64,000 bases of DNA from Nocardioides oceani. Lineage in GTDB: Bacteria > Actinomycetota > Actinomycetes > Propionibacteriales > Nocardioidaceae. The notes beneath the pieces are model-generated. The model saw only the letters and a program-made list of their open reading frames with translations. It did not search any database and was not told the DNA's origin. The DNA is taken from assembly GCF_030412965.1 (NCBI RefSeq), contig NZ_JAUHJQ010000010.1, positions 1-64,000 on the forward strand. Direction: 5' to 3'. Below are positions 54,247-62,746 of this stretch, piece by piece. Numbering within the stretch: position 1 is the stretch's first letter; each line of letters starts with the position of its first letter. The position numbers and the translations under genes are program-made.

Positions 54247-55926
54247 TCACGACCGGAACGGGACGTCCACCCGCGCCACCTGCTCGAGCACCGGCCGGTC
54301 CGGCTCGCCGTCGGTCCCGCCGCGGGACCACGCCAGGTGCAGGGCGCTCTCGCGCAGCTCGAGCACGGCGAGGTTGTTGTCGTACCAAGGACCGTGCGGC
54401 AGCCGCCACCGCAGCGGGCTGCGGGGCACGCGCCCGCCGAGCAGCCGCCCGGTCGGCCGCGCCGCGCCGTACGCCGCCAGCGCGGTCGCCGCGCGCATGA
54501 CCCGCGGCAGCGGGTTGCGGATCGGCGAGCAGACCGCCTGCACGATCGCGCTGTGCGCGATCCGACCGCTGGCCGGGTCGGGCTCGGCGAGCGCGACGTA
54601 GCTGTGGTGCACGTCGCCGGACAGGAAGGTCACGGTCCGCGGCGCCCGCCCCCGCTCCCCCGCCGCCACCTCGACCACCATCCGGCCGACCTTCTGGAAG
54701 CCGTCCTGGAAGGCCGCCCAGTGCTCGAGATCGGCGGCTTGGCGGGCCCGCTCCCCCAGCGGCTTGAAGATCCGGCCGAGCCGGCCCTGGGCGAGCGCCT
54801 CGCTGAACGCCTCGACGTGGTGCAGCGCCGGCGCGAGCAGGAACGGCAGCGACGTGCCGACGATCAGGTGGTCGACGTCGCCCACCATCCGCTCGTCCAG
54901 CCAGGCCATCTCCTCGTCGTCGAGCATGCAGCGCAGCTCGGACGTCAGCACCCGCGCGGCGCGGGAGTCGATGACGACGAGCCGGGCCTGGGTGTCGAAG
55001 TCGCGGCAGAAGCTCCACCGGTAGCTGTCGGGCTCCTGGTCGGCGCGCTCGGCGAGCGCGTCGAGCTCGGCGCTCAGGTCGAGCTCCTCGGGCCCGTCGT
55101 GGGCCTTGACCCGCTGCCACAGCGCGTCCTCGGCGCGCTCGGCGGGGCTCAGGTTGCCCAGGTGCTGGTGGACCCAGTACGACGCCAGGCCGCCGACGAC
55201 GCGGTCGTGCCACCAGTCGGTGGCCTCCATCTGGGCCCGCCAGGTCGCGCTGGTGTTCCAGTCGTCGCGGATGTCGTGGTCGTCGAAGATCATCGCGCTC
55301 GGCAGTGTGGAGAGCAGCCACCGGTTGGCCGGGTCGCTCCACGCGAGCCGGTAGAGGTGGGCGTACTCCTCGTAGTCCTGCAGCTCGTACCACGGCGCCT
55401 GCTCGGGGTCGCGGCGCTGCTCGATGAACTCCTTCATCTCGTCGCTGGTGTCGTCGGCGTAGACCTGGTCGCCGAGGAACAGCACCAGGTCGGGCCACTC
55501 GTCGTCGGCGACGCCGGCGCTGGTGTCGCCGGCCAGGTGCAGGGCGTAGGCACGCAGCGCGTCGACACCGTGCAGGTCGTTGCCGGCCCGGTCGTGGGAG
55601 ACGCTGACCCGGCAGGAGCCGAACAGCATCCGCAGCGGCCGGCCGGCCTCGAGCGTGCCGATGACCGGCGCGGGGAACGGGCTGTCCTCCGGCGGCCACA
55701 CGCGGCCGCCGTCCACCTCGACGACGTACGGCGTGCGGGTGCCGGGCGCGAGGCCGTCGACCTCGACGAGTGCGTAGTGGTGGCCGTGGACGGCGAAGGT
55801 GCGCGCCTCCCCCACGGCGTCGGCGGCCCGGACCGTGACCGAGGCGGCATGCTCGGTCTCCACCCAGAGGGTGGCGCTGGTCTCGTCGACGAACCGCAGC
55901 AGCGGTCCGAGCCGTAGCGGGCTCAC
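54247..55926 (-). CDS. PhoD-like alkaline phosphatase/metallophosphatase
   Basis: A 559-residue PhoD-family protein. An N-terminal Fn3-like beta domain (about residues 1-95) precedes the catalytic core, with LLFGSCRVSVSHDRAG, LFLGDQVYADDTSDEM, MIFDDHDIRDDWN and TFLSGDVHHSYVALAE as metal-binding motifs. Classical PhoD is exported by Tat, but no signal peptide is present, so this member is probably cytosolic. GTG 55926 overlaps the stop of the upstream dehydrogenase by 4 bp. Substrates may be phosphodiesters; the pairing with a dehydrogenase is unexplained. Confidence 0.88.
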   Translation of the reverse strand: MSPLRLGPLLRFVDETSATLWVETEHAASVTVRAADAVGEARTFAVHGHHYALVEVDGLAPGTRTPYVVEVDGGRVWPPEDSPFPAPVIGTLEAGRPLRMLFGSCRVSVSHDRAGNDLHGVDALRAYALHLAGDTSAGVADDEWPDLVLFLGDQVYADDTSDEMKEFIEQRRDPEQAPWYELQDYEEYAHLYRLAWSDPANRWLLSTLPSAMIFDDHDIRDDWNTSATWRAQMEATDWWHDRVVGGLASYWVHQHLGNLSPAERAEDALWQRVKAHDGPEELDLSAELDALAERADQEPDSYRWSFCRDFDTQARLVVIDSRAARVLTSELRCMLDDEEMAWLDERMVGDVDHLIVGTSLPFLLAPALHHVEAFSEALAQGRLGRIFKPLGERARQAADLEHWAAFQDGFQKVGRMVVEVAAGERGRAPRTVTFLSGDVHHSYVALAEPDPASGRIAHSAIVQAVCSPIRNPLPRVMRAATALAAYGAARPTGRLLGGRVPRSPLRWRLPHGPWYDNNLAVLELRESALHLAWSRGGTDGEPDRPVLEQVARVDVPFRS

Positions 55927-56951
55927 GGCTGCAGCAGCACCTTGATCGCGCGGCGCTCGTCCATGGCGCGGTAGCCCTCGGCGACCTGGTCCAGCGGCAG
56001 CGTCAGGTCGAAGACCCGGCCCGGGTCGATGGTGCCGGCGAGCACCAGGTCGAGCAGGTCGGGCAGGTAGCGGCGCACCGGCGCCATGCCGCCGGCCAGG
56101 CCGATGTTCTTCTGGAACATCCTGCGGATCGGCAGCTCGACGCCGTGGGGGACGCCGACGAAGCCGACGGTCGAGCCGGGGCGGGCGACCGCGAACGCGG
56201 TGCCCATGGCCTGGTCGGTGCCCACGCACTCCAGGACGGCGTCGGCGCCGACCCCGTCGGTGATCTCCTTGATCGCGGCCGCGCCCTCCTTGCCGCGCTC
56301 CGCGACGACGTGGGTGGCGCCGAACTCGGTGGCGATCCGCTGGCGCGGCTCGTGGCGGGACATGACGACGACCTTCTCCGCCCCCATGGTCGAGGCGGCG
56401 AGGACGCCGCAGAGGCCGACCGCGCCGTCCCCGACGACGACCACGGTGTCCCCGGCCTTGACGCCGGCCGCGACGGCGGCGTGCCAGCCGGTCGGCATCA
56501 CGTCGGAGAGCGCGACCAGCGACGGCACGAGCGCCGGATCGGGGGCGCCACCCTCGACGCCGTCGACCCGGACCAGGCTGCCGTCGGCGTGGACGACCCG
56601 CGCGTACTCCCCCTGCCCGCTGGTGGTCATGCCGAGGTTGACGCAGGCGGAGTGCATGCCGGCGAGGCAGTGGGCGCAGGTGCCGTCGCAGTGGTCGAAG
56701 GGCACCACGACGAAGTCGCCGGCGCGGATGTCGCGGACCTCGGAGCCCACCTCCTCCACGACGCCGACGCACTCGTGGCCGATCGTCGAGCCTTCCGTGA
56801 TCGGGTTCTCCCCGCGGTAGGGCCACAGGTCCGAGCCGCAGATGCAGGAGGAGGTCACCCGCACGATCGCGTCGGTGGGCTCGAGGATGGTGGGGTCGGG
56901 GACCTCGGTGAACCGGATGTCCCGCGGTCCGTGGATCGTCGTGGCGCGCAT
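55923..56951 (-). CDS. Zinc-dependent alcohol dehydrogenase family protein
   Basis: A 342-residue medium-chain dehydrogenase. Catalytic zinc ligands are C38 and H59/E60 (SSCICGSDLWPY, IGHECVG); the structural zinc cysteines are C88, C92, C95 and C103, with C-x3-C spacing at the first pair. The coenzyme loop is VVVVGDGAVGLCGVLAAST followed by VVVMSRHEPRQRIA, where Ser-Arg suggests NADPH. ATG 56951 is chosen (AGGA 7 nt upstream); a GTG at 56966 adds five residues. It is divergent from the XRE-MurA gene, and the palindrome at 57013-57024 could control both. Confidence 0.93.
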   Translation of the reverse strand: MRATTIHGPRDIRFTEVPDPTILEPTDAIVRVTSSCICGSDLWPYRGENPITEGSTIGHECVGVVEEVGSEVRDIRAGDFVVVPFDHCDGTCAHCLAGMHSACVNLGMTTSGQGEYARVVHADGSLVRVDGVEGGAPDPALVPSLVALSDVMPTGWHAAVAAGVKAGDTVVVVGDGAVGLCGVLAASTMGAEKVVVMSRHEPRQRIATEFGATHVVAERGKEGAAAIKEITDGVGADAVLECVGTDQAMGTAFAVARPGSTVGFVGVPHGVELPIRRMFQKNIGLAGGMAPVRRYLPDLLDLVLAGTIDPGRVFDLTLPLDQVAEGYRAMDERRAIKVLLQP

Positions 56952-56999
56952 GACGCCATCCTGCACCCCGGGCGGGCGGCCGACACGCCGCCGGCGGAG

Positions 57000-57026
57000 G
57001 GAATGGCGTTATCTCACATGTGAGTT
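57000..57026 (+). promoter_or_regulatory. ECF-like promoter with an embedded palindrome
   Basis: GGAAT (57000-57004) and GTT (57024-57026) resemble sigma-R/sigma-H elements, here 19 bp apart instead of the usual 18. A perfect 12-bp palindrome CTCACATGTGAG (57013-57024) lies between them and touches the -10. A conventional -10-like TTATCT (57009-57014) is the alternative. The ATG of the XRE-MurA gene is only 12 bp after GTT, so the mRNA leader would be very short. Confidence 0.45.
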
Positions 57027-57038
57027 ACCGTGGACGAC

Positions 57039-58571
57039 ATGACCCAGACCCAGGACTACAAGGGCCGGATCGGCAACCTCATCCGGGACGCCCGCAAGCA
57101 CCGGGGGCTGACCCAGCACCAGCTGGCCGACCTGCTCGCGACCAGCCAGAGCGCGATCAACCGGATCGAGAAGGGCCAGCAGAACCTGTCGCTGGAGATG
57201 ATCGCCCGCATCGGCGCGGCCCTCGACTCCGAGATCGTCGCCCTCGGTGCCGGCCCCACCCACCTGCGCGTCACCGGACCCACCACGCTCTCGGGCCGCA
57301 TCGACGTCAAGACCTCCAAGAACGCCGGCGTCGCGCTGCTGTGCGCCTCGCTGCTCAACCGGGGCCGTACGACGCTGCGCAAGGTCGCGCGGATCGAGGA
57401 GGTCAACCGCCTGCTCGAGGTCCTCCAGAGCCTCGGCGTGCAGACCACCTGGCTCAACGCCGACAACGACCTGGAGATCGTGCCGCCGCGCGAGCTCGAG
57501 CTCGGTGCCGTCGACGAGGTCGCCGCCCGACGCACCCGCTCGATCATCATGTTCCTGGGCCCGCTGCTGCACCGCGCGGACGCCTTCGAGCTGCCGTACG
57601 CCGGCGGCTGCGACCTCGGCACCCGCACCGTCGAGCCGCACATGGCCGCGCTGCGCCCCTTCGGCCTCGAGGTCAAGGCGACCGACGGGTCCTACCACGC
57701 CCAGGTCAACCGCTCCATCGAGCCGGGCCGGCCGATCGTGCTGACCGAGCGCGGCGACACCGTCACCGAGAACGCCCTCATGGCGGCCGCCCTCCACCCG
57801 GGCACGACCGTCATCCGCAACGCGTCGTCGAACTACATGGTCCAGGACCTCTGCTTCTACCTGCAGAAGCTCGGCGTGCAGGTCGACGGGATCGGCACCA
57901 CGACGCTGACCGTGACCGGGCTCAGCGAGATCGACGTCGACGTCGACTACGCCCCCAGCGAGGACCCGATCGAGGCGATGTCGCTGCTGGCCGCCGCGAT
58001 CGTGACCCAGTCCGAGATCACCATCGAGCGCGTCCCGATCGAGTTCCTCGAGATCGAGCTGGCGCTGCTGGAGGAGATGGGCTTCTCCTACGACCGCTCC
58101 GAGGAGTACGTCGCCCTCAACGGCCAGACCCGGCTGGTGGACATCACCACCCACCCGTCGGTGCTGCACGCCCCGCTCGACAAGATCCACCCGATGCCGT
58201 TCCCGGGCCTCAACATCGACAACCTGCCGTTCTTCGCGGTCATCGCCGCGGTCGCCACCGGCCAGACGCTGCTGCACGACTGGGTCTACGAGAACCGCGC
58301 CATCTACCTCACCGACCTCAACAAGCTCGGCGGACGGGTCAAGCTGCTCGACCCGCACCGGGTGATGATCGAGGGGCCGACGTCGTTCTCCGGCGCCGAG
58401 CTCATCTGTCCCCCGGCGCTGCGCCCCGCGGTGGTCATCCTGCTCGCGATGCTCGCCTCCAAGGGCACCTCGGTGCTGCGCAGCACCTACGTCATCCACC
58501 GCGGCTACGAGGACCTCGCCGAGCGGCTCAACCTGCTGGGCGCCAACATCGAGTCGTTCCGCGACATCTGA
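57039..58571 (+). CDS. XRE helix-turn-helix domain fused to a MurA-like enolpyruvyltransferase
   Basis: A 510-residue fusion. Residues about 10-65 form an XRE/Cro DNA-binding domain (GLTQHQLADLLATSQSAINR, IEKGQQNLSLEMIARIG). Residues about 75-510 form a complete MurA-type barrel: K94/N95 equal MurA K22/N23, C191 in YAGGCDLGTR equals the fosfomycin target C115, and R196 equals R120. The C-terminal YVIHRGYEDLAERLNLLGAN is typical. Such fusions are known in actinobacterial annotations but little characterised. It could be a UDP-GlcNAc-responsive regulator, an enzyme, or both. ATG 57039 is preferred over GTG 57030. Confidence 0.9.
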   Translation: MTQTQDYKGRIGNLIRDARKHRGLTQHQLADLLATSQSAINRIEKGQQNLSLEMIARIGAALDSEIVALGAGPTHLRVTGPTTLSGRIDVKTSKNAGVALLCASLLNRGRTTLRKVARIEEVNRLLEVLQSLGVQTTWLNADNDLEIVPPRELELGAVDEVAARRTRSIIMFLGPLLHRADAFELPYAGGCDLGTRTVEPHMAALRPFGLEVKATDGSYHAQVNRSIEPGRPIVLTERGDTVTENALMAAALHPGTTVIRNASSNYMVQDLCFYLQKLGVQVDGIGTTTLTVTGLSEIDVDVDYAPSEDPIEAMSLLAAAIVTQSEITIERVPIEFLEIELALLEEMGFSYDRSEEYVALNGQTRLVDITTHPSVLHAPLDKIHPMPFPGLNIDNLPFFAVIAAVATGQTLLHDWVYENRAIYLTDLNKLGGRVKLLDPHRVMIEGPTSFSGAELICPPALRPAVVILLAMLASKGTSVLRSTYVIHRGYEDLAERLNLLGANIESFRDI

Positions 58572-58596
58572 CCCGCGTGCGGTCACCGGGGCCAGC

Positions 58597-58602
58597 CATA
58601 CT
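58597..58602 (+). promoter_or_regulatory. -10 element for a leaderless GDPD mRNA
   Basis: CATACT ends 6 nt before GTG 58609 in the 37-bp gap after the XRE-MurA gene; no ribosome site is visible. The same geometry is seen at 40810 and 11323. Confidence 0.4.
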
Positions 58603-58608
58603 GCTCCG

Positions 58609-59433
58609 GTGACCGCACCTCCGACCGGGTTCGCCTACCTCGACGAGGTGCTGGCCACGCCGGGCGCGGTGCTCGCCTTCGCCCACCGCGGCGGGGCCTA
58701 CCACCCCGAGATCGAGGGGCTGGAGAACACCCGCGCCGCCTTCACCCACGCGGTCGGCCTGGGCTACGACTACCTCGAGACCGACGTCCACGTCACCGCC
58801 GACGGGGTGCTGCTGGCGTTCCACGACGCGGTGCTGGACCGGGTGACCGACGCCCGCGGTGCCATCGGCGACCTGACGTACGCCGAGGTGCGCCGCGCGC
58901 TGGTCGGCGGACGCGAGCAGGTCCCCACCCTGGCCGAGCTGGTGGCGGCGTTCCCGCGCGCGCGGTTCAACGTGGACCTGAAGTCCGACCGGGCCGTCGA
59001 CGCGCTGGCGGCGTTCGTCGAGGAGCACGCCGCCCACGACCGGCTGCTCGTCGGGTCCTTCGTGCAGGCGCGGACGCGGCGCTTCCGCGAGCTGACCGGC
59101 GGCCGGGTGGCGACCGCCGCGACCCCGGCGGAGATCCTCGCCTTCCGGCTCCTGCCCAGCGGCCGGCTGGCCGACCTGGTCACCCGCCGACGGGTCGCGG
59201 CGCTCCAGGTGCCGCACCGCCGCGGGCGGTGGGTCGTCGCCACGCGCGGCCTCGTCCGGCGCGCGCACGCGGCGGGCAAGCACGTCCACGTCTGGACGAT
59301 CGACGCGCCCGAGGAGATGGAGCTGCTCCTCGACCGGGGCGTCGACGGGCTGATGACCGACCGCACCGACCTGCTCAAGGACGTCCTGGTCCGCCGTGGA
59401 CAGTGGCGTGGACAGTGGAGGCAACGACCGTGA
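58609..59433 (+). CDS. Glycerophosphodiester phosphodiesterase
   Basis: A 274-residue GDPD. The catalytic histidines and metal ligands are in AFAHRGGAYHPEIEG, LENTRAAF, YLETDVHVTADGVLLAFHD and FNVDLKS; the C-terminal HVWTIDAPEEMELLLDRGVD and LMTDRTDLL are typical of the TIM barrel. It hydrolyses glycerophosphodiesters to glycerol-3-phosphate and an alcohol, recycling phospholipid head groups. No signal peptide, so intracellular. GTG 58609 fits a leaderless transcript. Its stop overlaps the transporter start by 4 bp, suggesting linked function. Confidence 0.94.
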   Translation: MTAPPTGFAYLDEVLATPGAVLAFAHRGGAYHPEIEGLENTRAAFTHAVGLGYDYLETDVHVTADGVLLAFHDAVLDRVTDARGAIGDLTYAEVRRALVGGREQVPTLAELVAAFPRARFNVDLKSDRAVDALAAFVEEHAAHDRLLVGSFVQARTRRFRELTGGRVATAATPAEILAFRLLPSGRLADLVTRRRVAALQVPHRRGRWVVATRGLVRRAHAAGKHVHVWTIDAPEEMELLLDRGVDGLMTDRTDLLKDVLVRRGQWRGQWRQRP

Positions 59434-60776
59434 CCCCGACCCCGATCGCCGACCTCGAGCCGCTCAACCGGGCCCGCGAGCAGCGCGCCTGGTACTGGTA
59501 CGACTGGGCCAACAGCGCCTTCGCCACGACGGTCGCGGGCGTGCTCTTCGGGCCCTACCTGATCGCGGTCGCCGAGGAGGACGCGGTCGGCGACCGCGTG
59601 TCCCTGCTGGGCCTCAGCCTGGCGCCCGGGTCGCTGCCGGCGTACGTCATCACCGCCTCGACGCTCATCGCCGCGGTCCTGCTCCCGCTGCTCGGCGCGG
59701 TCGCGGACCGCACCGCCCGCAAGAAGGACCTCCTCGCGGGCTTCGCGTGGGCCGGCGCCGCGGCCGGTGCGCTGCTGTTCTTCGTCACCGAGGACACCTG
59801 GGAGCTCGGCGTCGCGGCGTTCCTCGTCGCCAACGTCTGCTTCGGCGCGGCGGCCGTCGTCAACGACGCGATCCTCGTGCAGATCTCGACCGAGGCCGAG
59901 CGCGACCGGGTCTCCTCGCGCGGCTGGGCGTTCGGGTACGCCGGCGGCGGCCTGCTCCTGGCGGTGAACTTCGGCGTGGTCACCGCCCACGACACCCTCG
60001 GCCTCACCGAGGGGATGGCGGTGCGGCTGAGCATGCTCTCGGCCGTCGTGTGGTGGGCCGGCTTCACGCTCATCCCCTGGGCGAGGCTGCGCAACCACCC
60101 GGTCGACGTGGAGCCCCTCGAGGGCGGGGTCCTCGAGCGCAGCTTCGGGCAGCTGTGGGTGACGCTGCGCGAGCTGCGGAGCTACCCGGTGGCCGTGACC
60201 TTCCTGCTGGCCTACCTGTTCTTCAACGACGGCATCCAGACCGTCATCGGCCAGGCCGCGGTGTACGGCGAGGAGGAGCTCGGCTTCGAGACCGGCACCG
60301 TGCTCGGCACCTACCTGCTCGTGCAGGTCGTCGCGATCTTCGGGGCCCTGCTCTTCGGCCGCGCCGCGGGCCGGGTCGGTGCGAAGAAGGTGATCCTCGG
60401 CGGCCTGGTGGTCTGGGGGCTGATCGTCACCGCCGCCCTGTTCATCCCCGACGGCGCGCTCGTGCCGTTCCTCCTCCTCGGCGCCGCGATCGGCGTGGTC
60501 CTGGGCGGCACCCAGGCGCTGGCCCGGTCCTACTTCTCGCTGTTCGTCCCCCGTGGCAAGGAGGCGGAGTACTTCAGCTTCTACCACGCCATGGAGCGCG
60601 GGACCTCCTGGCTCGGGGCGCTCGTCTTCGGGCTCGTCTACCAGTTCAGCGACTCCTACCGGCCGGCGATCTTCGCGCTCATCGCGTTCTTCGTCGTCGG
60701 TGGGCTGCTGCTGATGCGTGTCGACACCGCCCGCGGCATCCGCGATGCCGGCAACGAGATGCCACGCGTCGTCTGA
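59430..60776 (+). CDS. MFS transporter, UMF1 / Atg22-like
   Basis: A 448-residue transporter with about twelve membrane segments. The N-terminal RAWYWYDWANSAFATTVAGV is the hallmark of UMF1/Atg22-like permeases, with VADRTARKKDLLAGFAWAG as the loop 2-3 motif and GGTQALARSYFSLFVPRGKE in the second half. Fungal Atg22 exports amino acids from vacuoles; bacterial substrates are unknown. GTG 59430 follows GGAGG at 59417-59421. Coupling to GDPD hints that it may move a product or substrate of phospholipid turnover. Confidence 0.92.
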   Translation: MTPTPIADLEPLNRAREQRAWYWYDWANSAFATTVAGVLFGPYLIAVAEEDAVGDRVSLLGLSLAPGSLPAYVITASTLIAAVLLPLLGAVADRTARKKDLLAGFAWAGAAAGALLFFVTEDTWELGVAAFLVANVCFGAAAVVNDAILVQISTEAERDRVSSRGWAFGYAGGGLLLAVNFGVVTAHDTLGLTEGMAVRLSMLSAVVWWAGFTLIPWARLRNHPVDVEPLEGGVLERSFGQLWVTLRELRSYPVAVTFLLAYLFFNDGIQTVIGQAAVYGEEELGFETGTVLGTYLLVQVVAIFGALLFGRAAGRVGAKKVILGGLVVWGLIVTAALFIPDGALVPFLLLGAAIGVVLGGTQALARSYFSLFVPRGKEAEYFSFYHAMERGTSWLGALVFGLVYQFSDSYRPAIFALIAFFVVGGLLLMRVDTARGIRDAGNEMPRVV

Positions 60777-60934
60777 ATCCTCGCGGACCCGCTGGAGCTC
60801 ACGGCTCCCGTCGCGCACAGGCACCCCGAGGAGGGAATCCGCACGGGGCGCGGCACCGAACCACCAGCGCCCGGGCAGGCCGGTGTCAACGCCGAGGGGT
60901 TGGGCACCGGAGTGACGGACGCCGCTCGATTGTC

Positions 60935-60960
60935 GGAATCTTGGGCGGCTCAGTACCGTT
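60935..60960 (+). promoter_or_regulatory. Sigma-R promoter of rbpA
   Basis: GGAAT (60935-60939), exactly 18 bp, GTT (60958-60960) matches the thiol-stress sigma-R consensus GGAAT-N18-GTT. Streptomyces rbpA is known to be sigma-R controlled. Just downstream ACACT-TCG-AGTGT (60963-60975) would form a hairpin at the mRNA 5' end. The rest of the 245-bp gap 60777-61021 shows nothing clear. Confidence 0.8.
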
Positions 60961-61021
60961 GAACACTTCGAGTGTCAATGGCCGATATCAGGCAGCGAGC
61001 ATCAGATAGAGGAGGCGTCTC

Positions 61022-61408
61022 ATGGCAGAGCGCACACTTCGTGGAGCGCGGCTCGGAGGCCAGAGCTTCGAGGACGAGCGCGGCATCGAGTTCGCCGCCC
61101 GCCAGCAGGTCGGGTACCGCTGCAAGCAGGGCCACGAGTTCGAGATCACGATGTCGGTCGAGGCGGACATCCCGGCGGTCTGGGAGTGCCCGCGCTGTGG
61201 CGCCGAGGCCCTGAGCACCGCCGGCATCCTCCCCGAGGAGAAGGCCGAGAAGCCGGCCCGCACGCACTGGGACATGCTGCTCGAGCGCCGCTCGGAGAAG
61301 GAGCTCGAGGACATCCTCAAGGAGCGTCTCGAGCTGCTGCGCGGCGGCGAGATCGGCCCGGCGCACCTGCACCGCGCCAACGCCAAGAAGCGCAAGGCCA
61401 CCGCCTAA
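61022..61408 (+). CDS. rbpA: RNA polymerase-binding protein RbpA
   Basis: A 128-residue RbpA. It binds the principal sigma factor and RNA polymerase beta prime and stabilises the open complex in actinobacteria. The N-terminal tail MAERTLRGARLGGQSFEDER, the core with VGYRCKQGHEFEITMSVEAD and ECPRCGAEA (CxxGH and CxxC), the basic linker and the sigma-interacting C-terminal helices HWDMLLERRSEKELEDILKE are all present. ATG 61022 follows AGGAGG. A sigma-R promoter lies upstream and a strong hairpin follows inside the convergent fxsA-like gene. Confidence 0.98.
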   Translation: MAERTLRGARLGGQSFEDERGIEFAARQQVGYRCKQGHEFEITMSVEADIPAVWECPRCGAEALSTAGILPEEKAEKPARTHWDMLLERRSEKELEDILKERLELLRGGEIGPAHLHRANAKKRKATA

Positions 61409-61460
61409 GCCCCGCCCGCGGCGGCAGGACCGGCCCCGCACCGCGGGCCGCCTGCTCGCG

Positions 61461-61994
61461 CTAGGGCTCGTCGACCACGTCGCCCCGGACCACCTCTGGT
61501 CCGGGGCGTCCGTCGTTCCGAGGGCCCCCCGACGTACGCCGGAAGCCGGACGCGCCGAAGCCGGGCGTGCCGGGGCCGACGACGACCAGCCGGCGCGCCA
61601 CGACGGAGGTCAGCAGCCTGCGGAAGAACGGCCGCGTCAGGGGCAGGATGAGCAGGATGCCGAAGGCGTCGGTGACGAAGCCGGGGCTGAGCATCAGCGC
61701 CCCGCCGAGCAGCACCAGCGCGCCGTCGGCGATCTCGCGGGCGGGCATCCGTCCGGAGGCGAGCGTCGTGCGCAGCGCGGCCCACGCGCGGGCGCCCTCG
61801 CGCTTGATCAGCCAGCTGCCGAGGATGCTGTCGAGGACGAGCAGGCCGACGGTCCACCAGGCGCCGATGACCTGGCCGACCTGGATCAGCACGTAGATCT
61901 CGGCCACCGGCATGACCACGAACAGCACGAGCAGCAGCCACGTCCAGCGCCGCCGCGGGGGCGCGGCGCCCGGGTGGCCCGACCGGGCGCTCAT
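61461..61994 (-). CDS. FxsA family membrane protein
   Basis: A 177-residue protein with FxsA-type membrane segments: WTWLLLVLFVVMPVAEIYVL, GQVIGAWWTVGLLVLDSILG and ADGALVLLGGALMLSPGFVT followed by DAFGILLILPLTRP. FxsA of E. coli influences exclusion of phage T7 by F plasmids; the cellular role is unknown. The C-terminal tail is Gly/Pro-rich and its codons overlap a strong terminator hairpin. ATG 61994 overlaps the mannosyltransferase stop by 4 bp (ATGA). Confidence 0.92.
   Translation of the reverse strand: MSARSGHPGAAPPRRRWTWLLLVLFVVMPVAEIYVLIQVGQVIGAWWTVGLLVLDSILGSWLIKREGARAWAALRTTLASGRMPAREIADGALVLLGGALMLSPGFVTDAFGILLILPLTRPFFRRLLTSVVARRLVVVGPGTPGFGASGFRRTSGGPRNDGRPGPEVVRGDVVDEP
61481..61508 (+). 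terminator. rbpA terminator lying inside the convergent FxsA gene
   Basis: CGCCCCGGACCA (61481-61492), loop CCTC, TGGTCCGGGGCG (61497-61508): a perfect 12-bp stem 72 bp after the rbpA stop and followed by TCCGTCGTTCC. It is wholly within the last codons of the convergent gene (stop 61461-61463), so it may terminate both transcripts. Confidence 0.7.
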
Positions 61995-62746
61995 GCGCGC
62001 CTCCGCCGCCACGCGCGCCGCAGCTGGGCGCGGCGCTCCGCCAGGCCCCACTGGGTGATCCGCAGCAGCGACTCGGCGGCCACGGAGCCGCTCATCTTGG
62101 AGTCGCCGCGCTCGCGCTCGACGAACTCGATCGGCACCTCGAGGACCGTGAGACCGGCGGCGAGCGTCCGGGCGACGAGATCGGTCTGGAAGACGTACCC
62201 GGTCGACCGCACGGCGGCGAGGTCGATCTTCTCCAGCGTCTGGCGGCGGAACAGCCGGTAGCCGGCGGTCGCGTCGCGGACCGAGACGCCCAGCAGCAGC
62301 CGCACGTAGAGGTTCCCGCCGCGCGAGAGCGCCTCGCGGCGCCGGGGCCAGTTGACCACCGACCCGCCGGGCACCCAGCGCGAGCCGATCACGAGGTCGG
62401 CGGACTCGAGCGCGTCGAGCAGCCGGTGCAGCTGCTCGGGCTGGTGGGAACCGTCGGCGTCCATCTCTCCCACGACGTCGTAGCCGCGCTCGAGCGCCCA
62501 GGCGAAGCCGGCGAGGTACGCCGCGCCGAGTCCGCCCTTGCCGGTGCGGTGCAGCACGTGGACGTGGTCGTCCTCGGCCGCGATCCGGTCGGCGATCTCA
62601 CCGGTCCCGTCGGGCGAGGAGTCGTCGACGACGAGGACGTCGACGTCGGGCTCGGCGGTCCGCAGTCGCCCGATGATCCAGGCGATGTTCTCGGCCTCGT
62701 CGTAGGTCGGGACGACCATGACCACGCGGCCCCGTGGCTCGCTCAC
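61991..62746 (-). CDS. Polyprenol monophosphomannose synthase
   Basis: A 251-residue GT2 glycosyltransferase that makes polyprenyl-phosphate mannose from GDP-mannose, the donor for lipoglycan and protein mannosylation. Motifs: VVPTYDEAENI, DVLVVDDSSPDGTGEIADRI, GEMDADGSHQPEQL (DXD), LVIGSRWVPGG and DATAGYRLFRRQTL, with a final VERERGDSKMSGSV. GTG 62746 overlaps the lnt stop by 4 bp. In M. tuberculosis the Lnt and Ppm domains are one protein; here they are two coupled genes, as in M. smegmatis. Confidence 0.94.
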   Translation of the reverse strand: MSEPRGRVVMVVPTYDEAENIAWIIGRLRTAEPDVDVLVVDDSSPDGTGEIADRIAAEDDHVHVLHRTGKGGLGAAYLAGFAWALERGYDVVGEMDADGSHQPEQLHRLLDALESADLVIGSRWVPGGSVVNWPRRREALSRGGNLYVRLLLGVSVRDATAGYRLFRRQTLEKIDLAAVRSTGYVFQTDLVARTLAAGLTVLEVPIEFVERERGDSKMSGSVAAESLLRITQWGLAERRAQLRRAWRRRRA

